The position numbers were made by a program, and so were the translations under genes. From GCA-2716945 sp964342835 (GTDB taxonomy: Bacteria; Pseudomonadota; Gammaproteobacteria; GCA-002705445; GCA-002716945), in assembly GCA_964342835.1 (NCBI GenBank), contig CAYFGJ010000060.1, positions 1-6,818 on the forward strand: 6,818 nucleotides of DNA. The letters are read 5' to 3'. This document shows, in pieces, positions 1 through 6,652 of this stretch (the first letter of the stretch is position 1; each line of letters begins with the position of its first letter). The notes below the pieces were generated by a model. It saw only the letters and a list, made by a program, of their open reading frames with translations, was not told where the DNA came from and made no database searches.

Positions 1-1746
1 ATCTAAATAATTATTAAAATATTTTTTATCTGTTTCTAAAACCCAATGACGAATTAATTTTTCTAATTCTACATGAGAGTATGCATGTAAATATGGAACT
101 TTTTTTAAAATAGAATTAAAATTCTTATATTCTGATGTTGTATCATATGAGATTGTTTTTTTGTTTCCACATAATGATTCGAATATTACAGATGACATTG
201 GTGCTGAAATAACTAAATCTGCTATACCACATACTTGGTATGAATTAAGTTTGTAATCATTAGCATACCAACAATTATTACTGCTACGAATTTGTTCAAT
301 AAGCTCAATAATTTGACTATCTGTAGGATTATCAAAATATGTTTTCATGAATGAGATTGATTTCTTACTTTTATATATATAATTTATATCTTGATTTTTA
401 TTAGACAACTCAATAATACTTTGTAAAAAATTTTTATATGCCTCAACACTCATTACTCCTTGGTGTCCTGCCGTGTGATCAAGAAAACTAATTATAGGAT
501 TATTATTATTTATATTAATTGTATTTAATATTTTTTGTTTATTATCTTGGGCTTCATTAATTAAATCAGAAAATAGAGGTCCTATATCAATATAGTTATC
601 AATACTATTTTCAAGTTCTTTTAACCAATTATTTGAGACTACATTACTAATTGAATATTTTGATATCATATGTGTATAATCATGATCATTACTCTTACCT
701 TTTTTTATATCAGATTGTATTATTTTTTCTGTTGTTGATAAATAAAGAAAAAGTGTATCCACATTATTGTATTTATGTATGACTGATGCTGTTATATCTT
801 CAGCTGTCATAATTCTTATAATACATTTTGTTTTGATTAATTCATGAAATATATCCCATAAGATTTTTTGTTTTAAAATATTAAATATTGATGATGATAA
901 CCAAGGATATTTCATGCCAAGCCAAAAAAGTTTAAATCTAAATTTAAATGATTTGCAGTATATGTTAGAAAAATATATAGATTTAGATATATAATTATTA
1001 ATTTTATTAATATCTAAAACATTGTAGTTCTTTTTTAAATAATGGGGTATCCATTTTTGTTTTATTTTAGATAAACTAACAAACAATATATCTTTTTTAG
1101 TAATATTTTTATTTATTACAAACAAATCATGTGGATGCATTGCTAGACCTTTCAATCCATCATCTATATGAATACAAAATTTATATTTGTTGATCTCTAA
1201 CGCTGATCTTTTACGGGATTTAAGTAGTAAAAATTCAGGATATAATAATGTTTTAAAATTAAAATATACTGACTTAAAGGCACTTCTTAATGTTATATAA
1301 ATTAATGACAGATATGGAAGTTTTATTTTTTTTGTTAGTTTTTGTTTCAATACATTATATATAGAAATATCAAAATTATCAGGGTAAAGATATACATTAT
1401 TTTTTAAAGAATATTTTTCACTAATTATTTCAGCATATCTAAATGATTTAAAAATTTTTTTAGCTTCAAATATTAAACGCTTACCAATAACATAATTAGT
1501 ATATTTCTCACCCGCCCAATCAATTAAAAATTTAAAATTTTTATTATTCGTTAACTTATTAATTAAATAATCTTCATTGCATGAAGCTTCATGATCACAA
1601 TTTCGGTAGTTTTTAGCCATGAATAAATCTTCTTGTACTACAGTATGGTTTGATTTATTTTTAAGATATGATTTTCTTCCAAATAATAAAAAATTTCTAT
1701 ATAACCATGGAAATACCAATCTTTTTGTAAGAATTAAAGATTTCAT
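1..1746 (-). CDS. Putative surface-polysaccharide glycosyltransferase-like protein (PFTS-motif-like), 3' end cut off by window
   Basis: An uninterrupted frame of 582 codons runs from an ATG at 1746 to the left edge, so the C-terminus is missing. The N-terminal two thirds is Lys/Asn/Ile-rich and I recognise no domain there. From about residue 419 it resembles large surface-polysaccharide proteins of the 'PFTS motif' kind: a strand ending in SFLDHTAGHQG (420-430), a helix, a strand with IYKSKK, then ADLVISAPMSSVIFESL (509-525) followed by GNKKTISYD. The PMSS at 516-519 sits where I would expect PFTS. This layout recalls the donor-binding half of GT-B transferases, but the match is from memory. 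The gene starts 23 bp after the SDR with no visible Shine-Dalgarno; the next in-frame Met is residue 43. Hand-counted 60-base lines (1, 601, 1321) are only 13-20% GC, lower than sampled lines in the other genes. I see no signal peptide. It may act in glycan assembly; donor and acceptor are unknown. Confidence 0.6.
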   Translation of the reverse strand, partial: MKSLILTKRLVFPWLYRNFLLFGRKSYLKNKSNHTVVQEDLFMAKNYRNCDHEASCNEDYLINKLTNNKNFKFLIDWAGEKYTNYVIGKRLIFEAKKIFKSFRYAEIISEKYSLKNNVYLYPDNFDISIYNVLKQKLTKKIKLPYLSLIYITLRSAFKSVYFNFKTLLYPEFLLLKSRKRSALEINKYKFCIHIDDGLKGLAMHPHDLFVINKNITKKDILFVSLSKIKQKWIPHYLKKNYNVLDINKINNYISKSIYFSNIYCKSFKFRFKLFWLGMKYPWLSSSIFNILKQKILWDIFHELIKTKCIIRIMTAEDITASVIHKYNNVDTLFLYLSTTEKIIQSDIKKGKSNDHDYTHMISKYSISNVVSNNWLKELENSIDNYIDIGPLFSDLINEAQDNKQKILNTININNNNPIISFLDHTAGHQGVMSVEAYKNFLQSIIELSNKNQDINYIYKSKKSISFMKTYFDNPTDSQIIELIEQIRSSNNCWYANDYKLNSYQVCGIADLVISAPMSSVIFESLCGNKKTISYDTTSEYKNFNSILKKVPYLHAYSHVELEKLIRHWVLETDKKYFNNYLD

Positions 1747-1769
1747 AATTTAGATATTTTTTAATTAAA

Positions 1770-2600
1770 TTACCAAGTAGTTCTTCCGCCGTCCATAACT
1801 AGAACAGCGCCATTCATATAACTACTTGCGTCACTACACATAAAAACTATTGCTGATTTATATTCATCAATTTTAGCCATTCTTCCTATAGGAATTAAAT
1901 TAGAGAGCTTATTTACAAAATCTTTATCATGCTCATTATAGACACCTCCAGGCGCTAAGGCATTACATCTGACTCCATTTTTTGCCCAATATGTAGACAT
2001 GTACCTAGTTAGCCCTATCAGACCATGTTTAATTACAGAGTATGTAATAGGCTTCACAGATTGATTTTCATTTGATAACTGTTTATCTTCATACAAGAAC
2101 TGACTAGGTGCAATTAGACCCAGGTCAGAAGAAATGTTAAGGATAACTCCTCTACTTTTTTTAGACATTTCAATTCCAAAATGTTTACAACATAAAAAAG
2201 CCCCAGACAAGCCAACAGAAATTTCAATGTTCCATTGTTCAAGATCAAATTCTTCTAATCTAGTTTTATTAACTATATTATCGGTTTCATATTTTGCATC
2301 TATTGCTGCATTATTAATTAATATTGTTGGATAAGAATTAAATTTCTTGTAAATTTTCTCTTTTGCTAAAATAATTTGTTCTTCTTTCGTGACGTCTACA
2401 TCTAAAGCCAAAAACTTTCCATTATATTTATCTGTAAATAGATCAGCTGCTTTAGCAAGGGCTTTTTTATCTAAATCCAATATAATTACCTTAGACTCAG
2501 CTTCAAGTAGCGCTTCACAATGTTTCAAACCTAGTAATCCCGCTCCACCGGTAACAACAGCAATATCATTAGATAAATTAAATTTAGATGACATATTCAT
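1770..2600 (-). CDS. Short-chain dehydrogenase/reductase (SDR), PtmA-like, in surface-sugar locus
   Basis: This 276-residue Rossmann-fold protein should be a cytosolic NAD(P)-dependent oxidoreductase. Visible SDR landmarks are the nucleotide-binding TGGAGLLG (17-24), an acidic end of strand 2 (LDLD, 41-44), NNAA (96-99), ISS (156-158) with the probable catalytic Ser, Y187-x3-K191, PGG (217-219) and a C-terminal SDASSYMNG..VMDGG block. Two things are unusual. Position 130, where classical SDRs carry the tetrad Asn (VNLxG), is Gly in SVGLSGAF. About 29 residues separate Ser and Tyr, against roughly 13 in classical enzymes. As I remember it, both traits occur in a subfamily found in sugar loci and related to PtmA, the SDR beside a CMP-legionaminate synthetase in Campylobacter. 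The substrate is probably a sugar or its phosphate (inference). Met3 is an alternative start and neither has a clear ribosome site. It begins 36 bp after the isomerase gene, its likely partner. Confidence 0.85.
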   Translation of the reverse strand: MNMSSKFNLSNDIAVVTGGAGLLGLKHCEALLEAESKVIILDLDKKALAKAADLFTDKYNGKFLALDVDVTKEEQIILAKEKIYKKFNSYPTILINNAAIDAKYETDNIVNKTRLEEFDLEQWNIEISVGLSGAFLCCKHFGIEMSKKSRGVILNISSDLGLIAPSQFLYEDKQLSNENQSVKPITYSVIKHGLIGLTRYMSTYWAKNGVRCNALAPGGVYNEHDKDFVNKLSNLIPIGRMAKIDEYKSAIVFMCSDASSYMNGAVLVMDGGRTTW

Positions 2601-2636
2601 TATTTATATTATAAACCATTAGAGATAAAATAGTAT

Positions 2637-3452
2637 TCAAGTTAGATTTTCTACAAAAAAGTTAATTAATTGCATATTATATGCTGCAGTTTTCATTGGG
2701 TATTTACCACGAGTTGTCTCAAAAACATAAGACCCTTCGTATTTTATTTTTACAAGTGATTGAAAGACGTCATGGAAATTAACTAATCCAGTTCCTAATA
2801 ATACATTATCATTTTTAATATTTTTATCTTTGATATGTATATGGTTAATGTTTTGTGATAACAACTCAATATCTCCAGAAAGATCATGACCAAAAGCGAC
2901 TCTATTCCCTGTATCGTAAACAATTTTAATATTCTTATGATTTACCAGTTCTAATAAATCTAATAATTCTTTCCCAGTTAGTATAGTTTCTAAAGATAAG
3001 GAAATATTTAATTTTTCAGCTTCATCTGCAATCATAATTATTGTTGATATAAATTCATTATAGTTTTTTGAGTTTATTTCGCTTTTTTCAAAGAATGGCA
3101 TTATATATTTTTTTATACCAATTTTAGAACATTGTTTTAATAGATTTAGATTTTGTTCTATTGCCTTATCGTCATTAATATTGTGTTCAATAATATAATC
3201 ATTACATAAGCTGTGTAGAGATAAATTGTTATTTAAAGTTAGCTGTTTTATTTCATTTAAACCTTGATCTGTCCAGATTGGATTATTAGGATTATGGTTA
3301 ATTTCGGCAATCAGTTCAATGAAATTTATACCTAGCTCAGACGCTTTGCGAAATTCATCTTGCCATTCATTTTGTGGAAACCATTGCAAACAACCAGGTG
3401 GAGAATTTGTAAGACGACCCTGGATGATTCCAAATTTTAAATTTTTAGACAT
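2637..3452 (-). CDS. TIM-barrel sugar phosphate isomerase/epimerase (xylose isomerase-like/AP endonuclease 2 family)
   Basis: The 271-residue protein has the length and strand pattern of xylose isomerase-like TIM barrels, which bind a divalent metal and interconvert ketoses, aldoses or their epimers in the cytosol. The start GIIQGRLTNSPPGCLQWFP (8-26) is a common opening of this family in surface-sugar loci. Candidate active-site residues at strand ends are E46 (FIELI), H80 (LSLHSL), E155 (LSLET), D180 (VYDTGN), H206 (HIHIKD) and E245 (FET). E155, D180, H206 and E245 fit the usual metal-binding Glu-Asp-His-Glu set. All are present, so the enzyme looks active. The ATG lies inside the 3' end of the aminotransferase gene (8-bp overlap, different frame), which points to translational coupling. 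The stop is TGA; the other complete genes here end in TAA. The substrate cannot be read from sequence. A hydrolase or inosose dehydratase-like activity in the same fold is possible. Confidence 0.85.
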   Translation of the reverse strand: MSKNLKFGIIQGRLTNSPPGCLQWFPQNEWQDEFRKASELGINFIELIAEINHNPNNPIWTDQGLNEIKQLTLNNNLSLHSLCNDYIIEHNINDDKAIEQNLNLLKQCSKIGIKKYIMPFFEKSEINSKNYNEFISTIIMIADEAEKLNISLSLETILTGKELLDLLELVNHKNIKIVYDTGNRVAFGHDLSGDIELLSQNINHIHIKDKNIKNDNVLLGTGLVNFHDVFQSLVKIKYEGSYVFETTRGKYPMKTAAYNMQLINFFVENLT

Positions 3453-4659
3453 ACTTCTTATTAAATTTATTAATTAGTTTTTTAAGGATAGTTGCTTTTT
3501 TTTCTGCAGTTTTAAGATCTCTGTAGTTGGTTTTAAATTGCATTATTTGTTTTTGAATTTTTTCAGCTATTGGTGTTCTAATTTTATGTTTATACTTACT
3601 CATTTTTATATATTTAAGAATTGATGGTTCTAGATGAGGGCAAACGCATGCTCCATAGAAGCCATCACCTCCTAATTTTTTATACTCATTATAGAATGTT
3701 TTCCATGGGACATTGAAATGCTCTTTACCTAAATAGCGTACAGCAAATGTATAGTGTGTATGCGTATATTTATCTGGATTACCTTGTTCAATCAACCAAT
3801 CACAACCATTGATTGCTTCTCTAAATATTGCTGCAACTTTTTGCCTTCTAGAGATGATTGATTTATATGATTCCAATTGACCAAGGCATACTGCAGCAAC
3901 GATATTCGGCATACGATAATTTAGACCAATGGTATCAAATCTACAATAGTTTGGATTTTGGACTTGTGATATAGCTAAAGAAGTTCTGCCGCCAGTTGCA
4001 GTCATGTTTTTATAACCTATGCCAGCAAATTTTCTAATATTAGTTGCTAATTTCTTATTATTTGTACAAATCATCCCACCTTCTGTTGCCCCGCTTAAAT
4101 GTTTTTTATTTTCAAAACTCCATATACCAATATCTCCAGTACAGCCTGATATTCTCCTTTTATAGACACCACTAAAATCTTGAGCATTATCTTCAATAAC
4201 ATAAAATTTATGTTTCCTTGCTAATTTTATTATAGGATCTATATCTACTGGTAATCCTTGTAACGATACCACTATTATTGCTTTGGTTTTTTTTGTGATC
4301 TTCTTTTTTATACTTTCAGCGGTCACTAAGAATGTTTTTTCATCTACATCCGCAAAGATAGGTTTTGCACCTAAGTGTATAGCAGCATATGCATCCATTA
4401 CAACGGTCAATGCTGGAATTATTACTTCATCTCCTCGTTTCAAATCTAATGCAGCTAAGCTTGCGTGAAGACCAGATGTTCCAGAGTTACACGCTATAGA
4501 ATATTTTCTTTTGAATATTTTAGAAAATTTTTTTTCTAACTTATTAATATAATTAATTCCAGAGTTATCTAAAACATCCAAAACATAATCGATTTCTTTA
4601 TGGGGAAACTTAGATTTTTTATTTTTGATTGACTCTAATTTATTAATATAGTTTTTCAT
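3445..4659 (-). CDS. DegT/DnrJ/EryC1/StrS-family PLP aminotransferase (sugar aminotransferase)
   Basis: This 404-residue fold-type I PLP enzyme belongs to the family that moves an amino group, usually from glutamate, onto keto sugars. Family signatures in order: CNSGTSGLHASLAAL (57-71) for the cofactor phosphate; GDEVIIPALTV (76-86); EDNAQ (156-160) with D157 and Q160 facing the PLP ring; SFENKKHLSGATEGG (181-195) with K186 as the likely Schiff-base lysine; and GLNYRM (245-250). The usual GEGG after the lysine reads TEGG and is one residue further away. The C-terminal part differs from the usual 'LP.H..L' ending and reads AEKIQKQIMQFKTNYRDL (365-382). Length is near the family norm of 370-400. 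It starts 4 bp after the formyltransferase stop with no good Shine-Dalgarno close by (a GGAG lies about 19 nt upstream), so reinitiation is likely. Its keto-sugar substrate is unknown; the neighbouring formyltransferase could modify its amino product. Confidence 0.9.
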   Translation of the reverse strand: MKNYINKLESIKNKKSKFPHKEIDYVLDVLDNSGINYINKLEKKFSKIFKRKYSIACNSGTSGLHASLAALDLKRGDEVIIPALTVVMDAYAAIHLGAKPIFADVDEKTFLVTAESIKKKITKKTKAIIVVSLQGLPVDIDPIIKLARKHKFYVIEDNAQDFSGVYKRRISGCTGDIGIWSFENKKHLSGATEGGMICTNNKKLATNIRKFAGIGYKNMTATGGRTSLAISQVQNPNYCRFDTIGLNYRMPNIVAAVCLGQLESYKSIISRRQKVAAIFREAINGCDWLIEQGNPDKYTHTHYTFAVRYLGKEHFNVPWKTFYNEYKKLGGDGFYGACVCPHLEPSILKYIKMSKYKHKIRTPIAEKIQKQIMQFKTNYRDLKTAEKKATILKKLINKFNKKYV

Positions 4660-4663
4660 ATCA

Positions 4664-5656
4664 TTAATAATTGCATTTCTCCGTTTTAGCTAAATGCAAA
4701 TATTTTTCAGGAGTTATAAATCTATCACCAAGCCGTATGTCCATATTTTGAATTATATTACCTTTCAAGCTTTTAATTTTTTTTACTCTGACTTTTATAC
4801 CGCCATTGATCGTTGCAATAAAAATATAATTATTGATAATTCTGTAAACTAATCCTGCCTGAAATGGATGGAAGTATGTAGAATTATCTACAAGCGCAGC
4901 ATCTGTAAAGAAAACTCTATTATTATTCACAAAGGTGCTTGCACCTGTAAACGGCTCATCAAATGCTGAACAGAATAACTTAATCTCTTTCGCAGACCAA
5001 TTCCAATCTATCCAGCCATGTTTTAATGTATCTAGCCTTGGCCAATAAAAAGATTTTCTTTCATTTTGAGTTGAAACTTTATCTTTACTTAATAACAGAA
5101 ATGAAGAAAATAACTTTTGTTCATGTTTTTCTATATACTTATAGCATTTAGTTAAATTGGAGCAGGATTTTGGAAATCTAATATTTTTCTTAAGAACAAT
5201 ATCTCCTTTATCAACTTCTGTACTAATTTTATGAATATTTAACTGACTTTTATTATTGCCTTGCATTAATCTCCATGAGTGACCAGCTGCCCCTCTTTGC
5301 TCTGGTAAAGAAAGATTATGATAGTTAAAAATCATATTCGGAAATAATTTTAATACATCTTCTTTGATTATCCATCTACAATGTACTGAAAATATCATTG
5401 CCTTTTCTCTCTTATGTTTAAGAATTATTTCTTTTGAAATACTCGATACAACTTCATACGGAATGTTGTTTTGTTCTAACGCATCTTTAAGAGAACCCAT
5501 AGTTTTAGTAGGATATTTAAGTCTTACTTTATCAATTAATAAAACAATATCAATCTTGTTCTTTAGACATTGTTTTGCAAAACCAATAAATGGCCCATCT
5601 TCTTTATAACGATTTCCGCCGATAAAAATAATCTTAGATACTTTGTTTTTAATCAT
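4664..5656 (-). CDS. Formyltransferase-family protein (methionyl-tRNA formyltransferase-like), probable sugar N-formyltransferase
   Basis: The 330-residue protein has a formyl_trans_N-like catalytic domain (about 1-190) and a C-terminal domain with formyl_trans_C features (about 212-295, with DWNWSAKEIKLFCSAFDEP then FTGAS). Such enzymes transfer formyl from N10-formyltetrahydrofolate to an amine. The catalytic triad is visible: N111 and H113 in FNYHNLSLPEQRG (110-122) and D149 in EVDKGDIV (147-154). The Asn-to-Asp distance of 38 residues equals that in E. coli Fmt (106 and 144) and ArnA (102 and 140). The SLP-x-x-RG loop is kept. A tRNA formyltransferase would not be expected inside a surface-sugar operon, so an amino sugar, or an amino acid on a sugar, is the likelier acceptor (inference). 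Known sugar N-formyltransferases such as VioF act on dTDP-4-amino sugars. The gene begins 2 bp after the class IV aminotransferase and ends 4 bp before the DegT aminotransferase, lying between two possible amine producers. Confidence 0.85.
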   Translation of the reverse strand: MIKNKVSKIIFIGGNRYKEDGPFIGFAKQCLKNKIDIVLLIDKVRLKYPTKTMGSLKDALEQNNIPYEVVSSISKEIILKHKREKAMIFSVHCRWIIKEDVLKLFPNMIFNYHNLSLPEQRGAAGHSWRLMQGNNKSQLNIHKISTEVDKGDIVLKKNIRFPKSCSNLTKCYKYIEKHEQKLFSSFLLLSKDKVSTQNERKSFYWPRLDTLKHGWIDWNWSAKEIKLFCSAFDEPFTGASTFVNNNRVFFTDAALVDNSTYFHPFQAGLVYRIINNYIFIATINGGIKVRVKKIKSLKGNIIQNMDIRLGDRFITPEKYLHLAKTEKCNY

Positions 5657-5658
5657 AT

Positions 5659-6651
5659 TTATTTAATCTCATCAGGCTTGGAAAAGACATATGGCGTTGG
5701 CTGATTATTATTTAGTTTTTTACATTCTAATGAATAATCTTTAATTTGTTTAAAGATATTTAATCCTATATTCTTGCTCCACTGATCATGCAGTTTTTGA
5801 GTTATTTTGCCAAGCTTGCCATTCCCTATGCTTAAACCATTAAATTTAGTTACAGGTAATAAACAAAATGGTGTAGCTGTCATAAATGACTCGTCAGCTG
5901 TGTAAGCATCATATGTTTCAAGATTTTTTTCGATACATTTAATATTAAGCTCTTCACACAATTCAAATATGTAGTTCCTACTAATGCCAACCAATATATT
6001 CCTAGGCTCAGGAGTATAAACTACCCCATCTTTAACAAAAAATATGTTATCTCCACTTCCTTCAGCGATAAATCCGTCGGGATCAAGTAATAGTGCCCAA
6101 TTATTTTTACCCTCAAATAATGAAGCTTCAATATTTGCCATTTGATACCACATTCTGCTCCTATTTTTAATCTTAGGCTCCATTAGATGAGCTGGTATTG
6201 CTCTTTGACTTGTTACAACAGCATTTATCCCTTCATCTATTAGTACATCCATTCCTGCTACAGTCCACTTCAAAGGAAAATCTGCAACTATTACTGTTGG
6301 CTCTAACTTATTATCAAATATTGAGGAATATATACCTAGAGGTCCTCTGCTGACATTAATTAATAATCTATGTTCATCATGTGCTTCAAAGGCATCTTTA
6401 TTTCTCTCCATCGTTTCGTAGCATATATTTTCTAATTCATCTATTGTAAGTTTCATCGGTATTCTTAATATCTTTATACCGGTATACATGCGTTCTAAAT
6501 GCTCCCTTAATCTAAATTGCTTTTGATTAAATGATCGAGTCATTTCAAATACCATATCTCCAAACATTAGCGCAGAGTCAAATATAGATACTTTTGCATC
6601 CTTTTCGTCAACATACTTACCATTTTGATAAACAACTCTATTTGGTTTCAT
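5659..6651 (-). CDS. Class IV PLP-dependent aminotransferase (BCAT / D-amino acid aminotransferase fold)
   Basis: This 330-residue fold-type IV PLP enzyme aligns from memory with IlvE and D-amino acid aminotransferase along its length. K162 in IKNRSRMWYQMANIEA (161-176) is the Schiff-base lysine; its spacing to the EA dipeptide matches Bacillus DAAT. R49 (FRLREHLER) fits the phosphate-binding arginine. E197 in AEGSGDNIF binds the pyridine nitrogen, GISR (222-225) and MTATPFCLLPV (257-267) complete the cofactor pocket. All are intact, so it should be active in the cytosol. Length exceeds DAAT (about 280) and IlvE (309); the last 30 residues form an extra polar tail. The DAAT substrate motif RxH is not seen; SRGPLG (101-106) is in that region. 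Options are an alpha-keto acid aminotransferase, a D-amino acid supplier for glycan acylation, or a lyase like PabC. Placement 1 bp after a cytidylyltransferase gene and 2 bp before a formyltransferase gene favours glycan work over primary metabolism. Confidence 0.88.
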   Translation of the reverse strand: MKPNRVVYQNGKYVDEKDAKVSIFDSALMFGDMVFEMTRSFNQKQFRLREHLERMYTGIKILRIPMKLTIDELENICYETMERNKDAFEAHDEHRLLINVSRGPLGIYSSIFDNKLEPTVIVADFPLKWTVAGMDVLIDEGINAVVTSQRAIPAHLMEPKIKNRSRMWYQMANIEASLFEGKNNWALLLDPDGFIAEGSGDNIFFVKDGVVYTPEPRNILVGISRNYIFELCEELNIKCIEKNLETYDAYTADESFMTATPFCLLPVTKFNGLSIGNGKLGKITQKLHDQWSKNIGLNIFKQIKDYSLECKKLNNNQPTPYVFSKPDEIK

Positions 6652-6652
6652 A

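Noticed and set aside
495..530. Run of ATT/AAT-like triplets giving an Asn/Ile-rich stretch in the leftmost gene, considered as a microsatellite.
   Set aside because: Units are irregular and short and the reading frame is intact; simple AT bias in Asn/Ile codons explains it.
1747..1769. Possible terminator or hairpin between the SDR and the leftmost gene, including the palindrome TTTAATTAAA.
   Set aside because: The palindrome is pure A/T, has no loop or GC stem, and is followed by no proper U-tract after a stable stem.
2134..2622. Two plus-strand open frames (2134-2334 and 2389-2622) opposite the SDR gene.
   Set aside because: They are antisense to a gene with clear SDR motifs, show no domain, and have no ribosome site that I can see; they are shadows.
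2608..2640. A perfect TATAAT (minus strand, 2613-2608) before the SDR gene, with TTGAAT at 2640-2635.
   Set aside because: The spacer is 21 bases, well over the normal 17, and the predicted start of transcription would fall almost on the ATG. At this AT content TATAAT is expected by chance, and the 36-bp gap lies inside an apparent operon.
4283..5609. Plus-strand open frames at 4283-4468 and 5364-5609.
   Set aside because: Both lie opposite strongly supported genes (DegT aminotransferase and formyltransferase), and their products look like reverse readings without recognisable structure.
4664..5656. Formyltransferase as the housekeeping methionyl-tRNA formyltransferase (fmt).
   Set aside because: It lies inside a surface-sugar gene string and not beside def or rsmB, and the N-terminal opening (GGNRYKEDGPF) is unlike the usual Fmt start. 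Not fully excluded without the rest of the genome.
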